Below are positions 26,388 through 36,331 of a stretch of DNA of 64,000 bases, piece after piece. Numbering within the stretch: position 1 is the stretch's first letter; each line of letters opens with the position of its first letter. The notes below the pieces were generated by a model. That model worked only from the letters and a program-made list of their open reading frames with translations, ran no database searches and was not told where the DNA came from. This stretch comes from Diplonema japonicum. Taxonomy: Eukaryota > Euglenozoa > Diplonemea > Diplonemida > Diplonemidae. The stretch spans positions 248,001-312,000 of the forward strand of contig OZ025713.1 in NCBI GenBank assembly GCA_964019335.1, written 5' to 3'. The position numbers were made by a program, and so were the translations under genes.

Positions 26388-28091
26388 TCAAACACGTTCG
26401 TCCATAAGGGCATCGTAAACATCTTTTCTGCTGAGGTTCTTATCGATGCCGCAAATGGACCTCCCGGTGTGGAAGGAAAGCAGCTTTCGGACCCCTTGGT
26501 ACGCCTGTGTGACCGTGTTCGAGGAGTGGATTACAGCATGCTGCGTGTTGTACCTTGAAAAAGGTGGGAGGAACGACATGATGATGCGAACGGTGTCGGG
26601 AGGCAGGCCGTGCCACCCCGCCGACGGCTGGATGGGATGCGGGTCAACCTGCTCACCGCAGGCGATCGACGAGTCCGACAGTTCGTACCTTGTCATCCCA
26701 TGGTCCACGAAAGGCTTCCCCTTTTCCCGTGCTTTGTCGAGAAGCTTGCATGTAACCTCGTCCAATGGGACGCCTCTGTGTGTCCACTGGTGGTGGTCTT
26801 TGAAGCGGGGCCCACCAAAGAGGCCCGATTCAATTCTCGACACAACACCCTCCACCATCCCACCGCATCCATCAAGAAGCACCGTTTCTAGTAAAAGCGG
26901 TCGGACATCGTCAGGGATCTCGGGCTCGTGGATTGCCGTCATGACCACGTCGAGAATATTGAGGGAAGATTTCGTGCTTCTTCTCAACCTCATCCATCTC
27001 AGAAAGTGGGCCTTCTCAAAGATCTTCGACCCGAACCAGGCTGCCTCGGGAATCGCCCAGAGCTTCTCGTTCTCCCTGTTCGTCTCGTCGGTTTCGTGTC
27101 CCAGCCAGTTCCAAAAGGTGTCGGATTCCTTTGAAGAAAACTCCTCCGCATCGTCCGAGTCGTAGCACGCCCCGCTGCTTCTCGTAAACGGGTCGAATTT
27201 CTCTTTTTCTTCAATTTTCTTTTCGAGTGCGGCAATGGTCTTCGCGTCCTTCACGTGAAGTTTCGTCTTGAGTTGTGCAAGCTTCGTGTCAAGGCCACGC
27301 CGCCCATGCCCCAGCTCGCAAAACATTTCCCTCATGCCTAATGTGTCACGTGTGAACGGGTTTCCCAAAAGCTTCCCTTTGTACACTGTGTGCACTACTG
27401 TGCGTGTTGCGGCAAGCCTGATGACTATGCCGGTGTCCTTCCCATGTGCGTAGAGTGAGGCTACAGACCTATCAATTTCAAGTATTGAATACGATTTTTT
27501 GCGACTCTCATCACAGGACGTGATGTGGATGTTTGCCTTGGGGACCGTTTCCGGGTACAGGTCTTTCAGAATATCAGGCAGATTTCCAAGTGTTGGGTAG
27601 TAATCGGCGTCTGGTGGGGCGTGAAGGTGCGACCCCTCGAATGTTCCCCAGTGGCTGGAATAGTTTCGGGGGTCTACCACAACAACCTTCCCGTTTGGGT
27701 GGCTCCCCTTAACATCGATCCCTGAAGTCTGGAGAATTCCGATTGGAGGCTGCGTCCCGCGCCAGCCCTGCCATTGAAACACATCGTTCACATCAATAGT
27801 TTTGACGATGATGGTGGAGGACCATGCCTTGAGAGTTTCTGTGGCCCAGGCCGCCCCGTGTATGTTCTTGTCAATGATGACAACGTCGACAGGTTGCGAG
27901 CTGTTCCTCACCTCCTCCCACGCCTCTCCAACATCCCCGAGCCGTGTCACGCTGCTGAACTGCTTCATCACATCCATGCAGGACCTGAACGCAAAGGATC
28001 GCTCAGCCGCACTCTCCACCCACACCAACCTGTCACGGTTTGCCTCGGGCGCGTCTTCGAACCTCTGGATGTCTCTCTTCGCGGTGCCCAT
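26388..28091 (-). CDS. Orphan protein, paralog 1 of a near-identical pair
   Basis: 567 residues, no confident family. Residues 15-95 alternate strand and helix (RLVWVESAAERSF ... VDVVIIDKNIHG), vaguely like a response-regulator receiver fold, but without a clear acidic pocket. A charged coiled segment lies near 275-300 (LEKKIEEKEKFD). Near 500 is LPPDTVRIIMSFLPPFSRYN, which resembles the first helices of an F-box; that is tentative. The C-terminus is basic. Its twin at 34190-35878 is almost identical except for five short patches. 5' and 3' flanks are duplicated too, so this is a segmental duplication. Confidence 0.7.
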   Translation of the reverse strand: MGTAKRDIQRFEDAPEANRDRLVWVESAAERSFAFRSCMDVMKQFSSVTRLGDVGEAWEEVRNSSQPVDVVIIDKNIHGAAWATETLKAWSSTIIVKTIDVNDVFQWQGWRGTQPPIGILQTSGIDVKGSHPNGKVVVVDPRNYSSHWGTFEGSHLHAPPDADYYPTLGNLPDILKDLYPETVPKANIHITSCDESRKKSYSILEIDRSVASLYAHGKDTGIVIRLAATRTVVHTVYKGKLLGNPFTRDTLGMREMFCELGHGRRGLDTKLAQLKTKLHVKDAKTIAALEKKIEEKEKFDPFTRSSGACYDSDDAEEFSSKESDTFWNWLGHETDETNRENEKLWAIPEAAWFGSKIFEKAHFLRWMRLRRSTKSSLNILDVVMTAIHEPEIPDDVRPLLLETVLLDGCGGMVEGVVSRIESGLFGGPRFKDHHQWTHRGVPLDEVTCKLLDKAREKGKPFVDHGMTRYELSDSSIACGEQVDPHPIQPSAGWHGLPPDTVRIIMSFLPPFSRYNTQHAVIHSSNTVTQAYQGVRKLLSFHTGRSICGIDKNLSRKDVYDALMDERV

Positions 28092-28417
28092 TTTCTTTTT
28101 CTTCTCCCTAAAAGCTCCTTTGAAGCGTTAAAAAAGCTTTCTTTCTTTAATACCCTCCTTCTTTTTTACAACGGGTCCAGTATGTCGCCCGTCACGACAG
28201 GATCAGGGAGGAGGAGGAGGGTGGTCGCCATCAGCGGTAATTCCCTTTGCGAGAGGCCAGCGAACCATAAGGTACGTTCTGGCCTGATGATTGAGATGAG
28301 AAGGTCATTTCCCCCCAGGGGCGATGTTGAGTAAAGATGCCAGTGATTCGGATATGAGGTACAAAAGATCAAAGATTTCTCGGTCCCCCCTTATAATAAT
28401 AACAAATAGAACCGATA
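28092..28417. other. 5' flank of orphan paralog 1
   Basis: No gene. The block containing TATGTCGCCCG, ACGACAGGATCAGG and GAGGAGGAGGAGGGTGG (28182-28260) is duplicated at 36012-36090 upstream of the second paralog. Confidence 0.6.
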
Positions 28418-28745
28418 AGAAATATATGAGTTAAAGGAAGTCTTTGTGAGACGCCCCCTTGTTCTCATCCTCTACCTGCACCTATCCCCTTTCAGCAGCG
28501 GTTTCTCCTCCTTTGGTGGTCTTGCCGGCCTGCTCCCCAGCCTGGCCGCTTTTTCTCTTCGTTCTCTTGCCCATTGTCCTTTCAACGCCTCTAGGTCATG
28601 CTTGGTCTTCGGTGATGCAAATATCGCCCTCCTGTTCCATCCGATCACCGCCTTTGTCCTCCCGATGGATCGTAGTGTGTGCACCCTTGTGCACGGCTCA
28701 GCTGGGAAGGCCCTCCTTCCTTTCACCTTCTTCAGTACCCTTCCT
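28418..28745 (-). mobile_element. 5'-truncated LINE: last coding part plus stem-loop tail (copy C)
   Basis: Minus-strand coding (28726-28472) includes RTKAVIGWNRRAIFASPKTK followed by a basic tail. It is homologous to the end of the LINE at 29430-30014 and to 39020-39220. The following 3' segment carries GTCT (28440-28443) / AGAC (28449-28452). This copy links the tail repeat to a LINE. Confidence 0.75.
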
Positions 28746-29384
28746 AGCTCTCTAAAAAACTATTCTGTTAACTGAATCGCCAATACTTCCTATAGGGCTC
28801 TTGCAACCACCACCACAGCCATCGCCAACGTGCCAAAGAAATGGGCTAAACTCGCACGTAGGTGTGAGCTTCAAGGGTGCTCCTAGTGGCTCCTCTAAAA
28901 CGACAGGAAGTGAGACATGGAAAGGGCGCACAGCATTTCTCACTGCGCCGTTTGCCCATGGGGCAATTACTGTCCTTTACGGGCGGCACACGTTTACCCA
29001 GCGGTGTGGCAGAGTCAACTGCAGGGTCCGGAGGCTACTGAAATGATTTTAAGTTAGAATAGAAAAGCGAAAAAATAAAAAAGGGGTGGAAAAGAATAAA
29101 TACTGCATACGAAAACAGAGAGTTGAATAAAAAAGGAAAAAGGTGACTGACATCCTCAAGAGGCTAGAGGCGTTAACTCCTAAAATAAATAGAGCCGACA
29201 TAAAAAAAAAGAAGAAAATAAGAGAGAGAACAGGGGAAAAGACCCCCACCAAAAAAAAGAAGAAAATTTGATAAATTTCGGTGTGCGGGTGGGTGCTCAC
29301 CGTTCAGGGAGAAATTCACACTAATCGATCACCGTTCTGCGGTTGCTGTCTGGTGCCTGCGGTGGCTGGCGAAGAAAAAGAGAT
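28746..29384. other. Unassigned DNA with two retroposon 3' fragments
   Basis: 28760-29050 contains small frames on both strands with no recognised product. 29075-29160 matches 56762-56855 (ATAAATACTGCATACGAAAAC block), a LINE 3' untranslated segment. 29265-29367 matches the 3' ends of the LINE copies at 24654 and 61381 (GTGTGCGGGTGGGTGCTCAC, CACCGTTCTGCGGTTGCTG). Confidence 0.6.
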
Positions 29385-29445
29385 GAGATAAAGGAGGTTC
29401 CTGTTTTGGAACGTCCCCCTTGTCTCTACTTATCTACCCCTTTCT
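29385..29445 (-). repeat. Retroposon 3' tail with variant stem-loop, copy D
   Basis: ATAAAGGAGGTTCCTGTTTT followed by GGAACGTCCCCCTTGTCTC: stem GTTCC (29397-29401) / GGAAC (29408-29412), loop TGTTTT. The bases outside the stem match the other tails. Confidence 0.7.
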
Positions 29446-30014
29446 CCCTTCTGGGGCCTCGGCCTTTCTTTCTTTTTTGGCTGTGTTGCCTTTCTCAAAG
29501 TATCCTCCCTTTCTTCTTGCCACTTTCTGCCCAGTTTCTTAAGGTCCTTCTTGGTTTTCTCTGATGCAAAAACTGGCCTTCTGTTCCATCCCAGACTCTT
29601 CTTCGCACCTATGGTTCTAAGCGCGTGGTTCTTCTGGCTCTCCGCTGGGAAGATCCGCTTGCCTCTGACCTTCTTCTGTATGCGTGCCGTGTCCCACCCT
29701 TCTTGGATTCTTTCCAGGAGGCCGTGGAAACTCCGCGCTTTCTTCTGTATCATGTCTAGATCACCCTTCTTCCCCGTGATCGGCTCGACGCCCAGCGTGT
29801 TCTCGAAGTCTAGTACGAGTTCCATTGTGGTGACTGTCGTCTTCCTCGGTCCATCGTACCACTTCAGCTTTCTGAGCCACTTGACGATGTCTTCACCGTG
29901 CTTCATCATCAGGCTCCCGCTCACATGCTTCCTCAGCTCCTTCCATTCAGGTGGCGCATGAGCGTTTCCTTCCGTTATCTGTTCCCAGGGGTGGGTCGTG
30001 TACGTTTCTAGCAT
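29430..30014 (-). pseudogene. LINE C-terminal domain ORF
   Basis: 194 codons. It contains EDIVKWLRKLKWYDG, TTVTTMELVLDFENTLG, a GWNRRPVFASEKTKKDLKKL segment and a Lys/Arg-rich end. The same domain occurs in at least seven other places in the window, which makes it the most frequently retained part of the LINE. Its function is not known to me. Confidence 0.7.
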
Positions 30015-30903
30015 TCTCTTGTCCTGGAGAAGCTGGTCTCGCCACCACTTCCAGCAGGTAGTACTGCGTCTTCCTCAGCCGGTGTTGGTGTGATCGGTGA
30101 CCACGCGGGAGCGTTCCATGTAGCTGCATGCAGATTGGCATTTCCGTCTTGTTGGCCACTACTTCTGCATGTACTTCCTTCTGTTGCACCTCCTTCGCCA
30201 CACTGCATTCCCATAATGCGTGTCGCAGCATGTTGCTCTCGTCCTCCTCCGCACCGCACGCGTCGCATGTGACCTCGTCTGTTGTTGGTCTCTTGTTCAC
30301 ACGCTCGTGTGTCTCGTCCCCTTCCTCTTCCGAGCTGTCCTCGCTTTCGCTCTGCTCGCCCTCTGGGGGTGGTACCCGTCTGGTAATGCTGTCCTGGTAC
30401 CACGCCTTTGGGTGGACGTAGAAAACCCCTCCCGCCACGATCCTCCGGAGGTCTCTCGCTGCCATTGCTCCTTGTGGTCCGAGTCTCATCAGCTCTCGCC
30501 ACAGGTCGTTCGTGCGTGGGTCTGCGCCCCGGTCTAACCCCTCCATCGAGCGTCTTCTGTCCTGTATGTGTTCCGCACGTCCCGACCTTAGCTTTTCTCG
30601 CACTATATGTGCGAATTTGTCCTTGTTCTCAGCTAGCATTTCGGTGAACTGCCCCCAGTTTGTGCTGATCTTCGGGAGCCACCGCTTCATCGCGTTGCCT
30701 ATCGGGCCCAAAGGTGTCGTTCTTGTCGGGTCTTGGTACCAAGTCTCTGGCACCGCTCCCACACCTCTCCCAATTTTCGTCTCGTTCTGTATATGGCTGC
30801 TAGTGCTCTGTAGGGCGCTGCTACCTCTGGGTCGTGTGTGTGTCCGCTGAACAGGTTTGACAGCACCGCCGCTGGTGATCTTGTTCTGTACCTCGGTCCC
30901 CAC
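29947..30903 (-). pseudogene. LINE thumb region with CCHC zinc finger
   Basis: Encodes the stretch after the RT palm. CDACGAEEDESNMLRHALWE followed by C has the C-x2-C-x12-H-x4-C pattern of the zinc finger often found at LINE ORF2 ends. It overlaps the RT ORF (30699-31391) in another frame, so a frameshift lies between 30699 and 30903. Confidence 0.7.
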
Positions 30904-31391
30904 AAGGCGTATGTCGCGGTTGATGTGAGCGATTTGAGGTATCCTTCCGACGGCGGCGCGAATGCAACATCATACAGACAGCTGGGTAGCACCGTCGTTC
31001 TCAGGACTTCCGCTTTCTGCCAGAAAGAGAGCTGAGTGGTCGCGAGCCTCCGCAGCGTGTCGCCCGCCGCCCTGGCCCTGATGTTGTCCGTCTGCGTCTG
31101 ACCATCCGTGCGTATCCTCGCCCCCAGGATCTTGATCTTGTTCGTAGACCGCAGCTGCCTTCCTGCTGCCTCTATCCCTGGTGCCTTCCCTCCTGCTGCG
31201 AACACTTCGGACTTCTTCGTGTTGAGTTCCATGCCAACTATGTCGCAGAATGCGGATGCACTGTCCGTGGCTTTTTGTAGTACTTCTGCTAGTTTCGCCA
31301 ACAGGTATGCGTCGTCCGCATACGACAGAGTCTCCGCTCCCGTTCGTTCCTCCACACTCCTCATCAAGACCGCTAGTAGAGCGTTGATCAT
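30699..31391 (-). pseudogene. Reverse transcriptase, palm with YADD active site
   Basis: YADDAYLLAKLAEVL holds the catalytic Asp pair of motif C. GMELNTKKSEVFAAG is the following primer-grip side motif D/E region. Motif B (NGILQGCPIS) lies immediately upstream in the same frame before the first Met. Confidence 0.85.
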
Positions 31392-31447
31392 GATGATGGA
31401 GATCGGGCACCCTTGCAGGATTCCGTTTGTGGTTGTGAACTCCTCGC

Positions 31448-32041
31448 CTACTCCTGTCGCGTATCTGAAAGTTGTTGTGGAACTGTGTCAAAACACTTGG
31501 CGAAGTCTAGTGCGACACCCAACAACGGTGTCTTGTCCATCGCTGCTTCCTCTATCCTGGTGCAGATGTCCATGAGAACGTCCTCCGTCCCATGTCTGGC
31601 CCTAAACCCGTGTTGAGTTTTGTGGATCCAGGATTCTTGCCATTCGAGAATATCACCAAGCCTTGTGCACGCCCATAATCTGTACACTGCCGACGTGACT
31701 GTTATGGGCCGATGCTCGAGTGGTCCTGCGTTCTTGGTCTTCGGGATAAGGGTCACCAGAGCTGTCAACGCCGACTCTGGCCATTTTCCTGTCTTCTCTA
31801 CCTCATTGAGGAAAACAGCCCATGCGTCCAATATGGATACTGGTAGCTTTCGTAGCTCTGCCATCCGCCAGCCGTCTACCCCCGCTGCGCTTCTGGCCGT
31901 CTTCGCACCTGCTTCAGACGTATCCCAGTGATCGGTGTCCACACCATGTCTCTTTTTTCGATGTACGCACCGTACTCCTTCTCGAATGTTGCGTACGCGG
32001 GCTGGGGCTTGTCTCTGTATTTCGCAAAGACATGTTCCCAA
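31448..32041 (-). pseudogene. Reverse transcriptase, fingers and motif A
   Basis: Contains LTALVTLIPKTKNAGPLEHR, PITVTSAVYRLW and LLGVALDFAKCFDTVP, the standard non-LTR RT motifs 1-3 (A). A stop follows because of a frameshift near 31470; the frame of 30699-31391 continues the domain. Confidence 0.85.
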
Positions 32042-32529
32042 TGTTCCCTCATTGTCCTGTCCAATTCCTGCGGGTTTGCAATCGTGTCCTTTTCCATCTC
32101 CACAGTTGCTGTCCCCCGCTTGTCCTCGATTCCTTTCGCGCTGTCCACGAGCTCCTTGGTCTCTTTTCCTTGTTCGACTGAGTCAAGGTAGCTCCTGTGC
32201 CTTGCCGTGCGCTGTTCCTTCACCATCTCCCGTTCGCGTCTCTCCACCGCCTCTGACATGATCTCTGCATCCGCCACCATGTCTTCGATGTTGGCCTGCG
32301 TCGGGTCAATGGGTAGGCACTTCACGTTCGAGCTCCCCGTTCAGGTTGTGGATTGTGTTCACCGTAACCTTACTGAGCTGCCCTCCTCCTCTTTTCTGCA
32401 ACATGTTGAGCTGCGTCTGAATGGCTCTCAGCCTGCCTCGCATTTTCTCCAGCCGTACTTGCATGATCGACGCTGCCCCACACGAGCCAGTTGTTGTTGG
32501 TGCACATAGTTGTCTCTGTTGCGGTTGTC

Positions 32530-33183
32530 TCACCTTGTCGCGGCCCCTATAAGGTGCCGTGCCGACGGTCTCGTCCCCCAGAAGTATCTTCTCGCTCGCC
32601 TCAGCGCGAGGTATGCCGCCTCCGGGTCTTTCCGCATGTGTTCCCTGAAATTGCTCTCCTGGAGTGCCTTACTCCCTTCTTCTTCTGCTGGCTCCACGCC
32701 TCCTGGGATTTCTCGGGGTATCATGTATCTCTTCACAGTCTGCTGGAATCTCGCAAGTCTCAGCTCTACCGTCAGAGTCATATGGTCCGCCCCCTTTACA
32801 TCCCTGCTTGTTCTGCAGCCCTGTAGCGCCTGCGCTGCGAAAGCGTTTAGGAGGATGTAGTCGATCCTCGATGCACAGTTCTTCCGAGTGAAGGTTGGCA
32901 TCGGGTCTTCTCCTTTTCCCGCTGCGCATGCTCCTGCCGCATCAGTCCATCCGTTCACCAGCGCGTGACGTAGCTCATACGATCTTTTCTCGTCCGTGTT
33001 GAGGTCGCCTGCCACAATCACGGGGACGTTCCCCCGCCTGCAACACAGCCACTGTGCCCCCCTGCTTCGGAATGGTGCGGATGACCACCGCTTTCCACCC
33101 TGCTTCTTTGACAACCTCCTCGATGGTGGTTGTGTCCGCGCCCTTCGGGAGACTTCGGATGTCGTAGGTGGTCTTTCTGACAA
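32530..33183 (-). pseudogene. LINE apurinic-type endonuclease, N-terminal half missing
   Basis: VIVAGDLNTDEK supplies the Asp/Asn, SRIDYILL the Arg/Asp and ADHMTLTVEL the final Asp-His of an exonuclease-endonuclease-phosphatase fold. The N-terminal motifs expected before these are absent. The upstream gag-like text joins directly at about 33040, indicating an internal deletion. Confidence 0.75.
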
Positions 33184-33712
33184 CCCCGAGGCCTTCCTTC
33201 AGGAGGTACTCCTGCACTTCCTCCCTTCTCTCGCTGACCTGCAGGCCCCATCCCTTGCCGTTCAGCGTCAGTGTCGCCGAGGGGTGATCCGTGTCATCAC
33301 TGCCCCAAGTACGTTTTGTGCCAGCCAATGCTGCCTTGTGGACATCCACAAGGCCCCCCTTTCCCTCCTCTCGATCTTCCAGGGACCGTCCTCGTTCCCT
33401 AGCGCGGTCCCCTCCTGCTCCGGTGCCATCCAGATTAGGAAATCCATGACAGATTCCCCCTTCTTGCCTTCCCTCTCCATGTGTGGCCCTACGTGCACTC
33501 CCGTCAGGCCCGCCTTGCCGAGAAAAGCCATCACACTCTTTCTCGGGTCTTCCTTCGCCGCTTTCCATGCCTCGTCTCCTGCCGCCCACTCAGCCATGAT
33601 GGCCCTGCAGGCGACCTCCTCCTTTGCGCCCCCCTTCACCGGCGCCTTCTTCCTTTCGCCTCCTTTCCCGCTGGCCGCCCCCCTGGGAGGCACCAGAAAA
33701 AGAAAAACAACG

Positions 33713-33767
33713 TCACGGGCAAGTGTGTGAAGTAATTTCAGCGGGGGGAAAGGGGAAGCGGGGGGTG
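33713..33767. repeat. Duplicated orphan-gene 3' flank between LINE pieces
   Basis: These about 55 bases (CGTCACGGGCAAGTGTGTGA onward) match 26279-26330, the 3' flank of orphan paralog 1. They lie between LINE sequence on both sides, so two separate LINE insertions hit the 3' flank of paralog 2. Confidence 0.75.
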
Positions 33768-34142
33768 CCGTCAGCCCCGATGCAAACAGGGCCATCCTAT
33801 CAAAGCCAACGACGTGGTCGCGGCCAATGGATCGTAGTGATCTCACGTTCTTGCATGACTGCGCCGGAAAAGCGCGTCTCCTCTTCTCCCTCATCCATGT
33901 CGCTTGCAGCGTATCCAGGATCCGCTTGATCCTCACCGCCTTCTTGTCGATGTCAATCGTCGTGTTGATGTTAACCCCCAGCGTCTTCTTCGTGTAGCAC
34001 TCGAAGTCAATCGCCAGCTCGATCGCCGACACGGACGTTCCCTCTTCCGCCCACCGCAGCGCAGCCAGCCATCTCAGCACCTGATCACCATACTCCCTGA
34101 GCTGCGGGGTCAGCTTGAGCTTGTACAGTTCCACAACCACCA
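33768..34142 (-). mobile_element. LINE C-terminal-domain fragment inserted in a gene 3' flank
   Basis: Minus-strand coding from about 34142 includes VLRWLAALRWAEEG, SAIELAIDFECYTK and VGFDRMALFASG, homologous to the LINE C-terminal domain. It interrupts the 3' flank of orphan paralog 2: the left border is at GGGGGGTG (33767) and the right border just before TAAAATAAAAAAGCC (34143), which are contiguous near 26330-26350 apart from a few bases. Confidence 0.75.
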
Positions 34143-34189
34143 TAAAATAAAAAAGCCACCGTTTCACTATTCAAAATATCTTTTTTTTT

Positions 34190-35878
34190 TCAAACACGTT
34201 CGTCCATAAGGGCATCGTAAACATCTTTTCTGCTGAGGTTCTTATCGATGCCGCAAATGGACCTCCCGGTGTGGAAGGAAAGCAGCTTTCGGACCCCTTG
34301 GTACGCCTGTGTGACCGTGTTCGAGGAGTGGATTACAGCATGCTGCGTGTTGTACCTTGAAAAAGGTGGGAGGAACGACATGATGATGCGAACGGTGTCG
34401 GGAGGCAGGCCGTGCCACCCCGCCGACGGCTGGATGGGATGCGGGTCAACCTGCTCACCGCAGGCGATCGACGAGTCCGACAGTTCGTACCTTGTCATCC
34501 CATGGTCCACGAAAGGCTTCCCCTTTTCCCGTGCTTTGTCGAGAAGCTTGCATGTAACCTCGTCCAATGGGACGCCTCTGTGTGTCCACTGGTGGTGGTC
34601 TTTGAAGCGGGGCCCACCAAAGAGGCCCGATTCAATTCTCGACACAACACCCTCCACCATCCCACCGCATCCATCAAGAAGCACCGTTTCTAGTAAAAGC
34701 GGTCGGACATCGTCAGGGATCTCGGGCTCGTGGATTGCCGTCATGACAAGGTCGAGAATATTGAGGGGAGTCTCTGAAAACATAAATCTCAGAAAGTGGG
34801 CCTTCTCAAAGATCTTCGACCCGAACCAGGCTGCCTCGGGTATCGCCCAGAGCTTCTCGTTCTCCCTGTTCGTCTCGTCGGTTTCGTGTCCCAGCCAGTT
34901 CCAAAAGGTGTCGGATTCCTTTGAAAAAACCTCCTCCGCATCGTCCGAGTCGTAGCAATCCTCGCTGCTTCTCGTAAACGGGTCGAATTTCTCTTTTTCT
35001 TCAATTTTCTTTTCGAGTGCGGCAATGGTCTTCGCGTCCTTCACGTGAAGTTTCGTCTTGAGTTGTGCAAGCTTCGTGTCAAGGCCACGCCGCCCATGCC
35101 CCAGCTCGCAAAACATTTCCCTCATGCCTGATGTGTTATATGCCTCCCATCTGTCCGGGTCTCCCACAAGTTCCCCTTTGTACACTGTGTGCACTACTGT
35201 GCGTGTTGCGGCAAGCCTGATGACTATGCCGGTGTCCTTCCCATGTGCGTAGAGTGAGGCTACAGACCTGTTAATTTCAAGTGGTGAAGACGGGCTTGGA
35301 TCGCAATCAGACGTGATGTGGACGTATGCCTTGGGGACCGTTTCCGGGTACAGGTCTTTCAGAATATCCATCCCCTCTTGTGTTGTGAAGTAATCGACGC
35401 CTGGTGGGGCGTGGAAGCTCGACCCCTCGAATGTTCCCCAGTGGCTGGAGTAGTTTCGGGGGTCCACCACAACAACCTTCCCGTTTGGGTGGCTCCCCTT
35501 AACATCGATCCCTGAAGTCTGGAGAATTCCGATTGGAGGCTGCGTCCCGCGCCAGCCCTGCCATTGAAACACATCGTTCACATCAATAGTTTTGACGATG
35601 ATGGTGGAGGACCATGCCTTGAGAGTTTCTGTGGCCCAGGCCGCCCCGTGTATGTTCTTGTCAATGATGACAACGTCGACAGGTTGCGAGCTGTTCCTCA
35701 CCTCCTCCCACGCCTCTCCAACATCCCCGAGCCGTGTCACGCTGCTGAACTGCTTCATCACATCCATGCAGGACCTGAACGCAAAGGATCGCTCAGCCGC
35801 ACTCTCCACCCACACCAACCTGTCACGGTTTGCCTCGGGCGCGTCTTCGAACCTCTGGATGTCATCCTCGGTGAACAT
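34190..35878 (-). CDS. Orphan protein, paralog 2 of a near-identical pair
   Basis: 562 residues from the ATG at 35878, chosen because it aligns with paralog 1 from the fourth codon on (FTEDDIQRFEDAPEANRDR). An upstream in-frame ATG at 35962 would add a Lys-rich leader with no counterpart. It is nearly identical to paralog 1, including the LPPDTVRIIMSFLPPFSRYN segment and C-terminus. Differences cluster in five patches, for example GSSFHAPPGVDYFTTQEGMD, DCDPSPSSPLEIN, GELVGDPDRWEAYNTS and MFSETPLNILDL. The concentration of change in short segments suggests local diversification or conversion; function unknown. Confidence 0.7.
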   Translation of the reverse strand: MFTEDDIQRFEDAPEANRDRLVWVESAAERSFAFRSCMDVMKQFSSVTRLGDVGEAWEEVRNSSQPVDVVIIDKNIHGAAWATETLKAWSSTIIVKTIDVNDVFQWQGWRGTQPPIGILQTSGIDVKGSHPNGKVVVVDPRNYSSHWGTFEGSSFHAPPGVDYFTTQEGMDILKDLYPETVPKAYVHITSDCDPSPSSPLEINRSVASLYAHGKDTGIVIRLAATRTVVHTVYKGELVGDPDRWEAYNTSGMREMFCELGHGRRGLDTKLAQLKTKLHVKDAKTIAALEKKIEEKEKFDPFTRSSEDCYDSDDAEEVFSKESDTFWNWLGHETDETNRENEKLWAIPEAAWFGSKIFEKAHFLRFMFSETPLNILDLVMTAIHEPEIPDDVRPLLLETVLLDGCGGMVEGVVSRIESGLFGGPRFKDHHQWTHRGVPLDEVTCKLLDKAREKGKPFVDHGMTRYELSDSSIACGEQVDPHPIQPSAGWHGLPPDTVRIIMSFLPPFSRYNTQHAVIHSSNTVTQAYQGVRKLLSFHTGRSICGIDKNLSRKDVYDALMDERV

Positions 35879-36331
35879 TTTCTTTTTTTTTCCTCTCCCT
35901 AAAAGCTCCTTTGAAGCGTGTTTAAAAAGCGTCCTTCTCTTATTCTCCCTTCCTTTTTTCAATCCGGGAAAACCATTTCTTCTGAAAAGACACGGGAAAA
36001 CAACGGGTACGGTATGTCGCCCGCCACGACAGGATCAGGAGGAGGAGGAGGGTGGTTGCCATCAGCGGAAATTCCCTTTGCGAGAGGCTCTCTCGTTGCA
36101 AAAAAGTTTAAGGTATATTGAAGCAGGGGGGGGGGGGGGGGTCTTTTGGTTGTAGCAGACCATCCTTGTAAAACGATTGGTTTTATGCTATTGTTACTTT
36201 ACTTCAGAGACACGGGATGGGCACCTCACAACATGCTGAGGGCATCGGCCCAAGGGCTTTCAAATGTCACTTTGTAAACTAATCTGTAGAAGAATTACTT
36301 TACCATGTATTTGTGAAAGACCCCTGGAGAT
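35879..36331. other. Intergenic with duplicated 5' flank and G16 run
   Basis: 36012-36090 repeats the 5' flank of orphan paralog 1. A G16 run is at 36126-36141. The rest, including the 3' flank of the next gene, shows nothing recognisable. Confidence 0.55.

Larger units (their letters stand above)
29385..33712 (-). mobile_element. Decayed non-LTR retrotransposon (LINE) with endonuclease and reverse transcriptase
   Basis: This is the longest LINE copy here, minus strand, broken into several frames. In order: an N-terminal gag-like part (33712-33040); the second half of an apurinic-type endonuclease (33030-32530: VIVAGDLN, SRIDYILL, ADHMTL); a linker (32533-31876); reverse transcriptase (32041-30699: LDFAKCFDTVP, then NGILQGCPIS after a frame change near 31470, then YADDAYLL); a thumb and CCHC finger (30903-29947: CDACGAEEDESNMLRHALWE then C); and a C-terminal domain (30014-29430) with KWLRKLKW. 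The 3' tail has the stem GTTCC/GGAAC. Frameshifts make it inactive. The architecture is compatible with trypanosomatid ingi/L1Tc-type LINEs, though clade is unproven. Confidence 0.85.

Noticed and set aside
26388-28091. Firm calls of F-box or receiver domain in the orphan pair
   Set aside because: Only short local resemblance; key residues cannot be aligned with confidence by eye.
33268-34167. Single 299-codon protein on the minus strand
   Set aside because: It is a chance fusion of a LINE C-terminal piece, a duplicated host 3' flank and the start of another LINE.
35879-35962. Lys-rich leader of orphan paralog 2
   Set aside because: Absent from paralog 1 and encoded by A/T-rich 5' flank.
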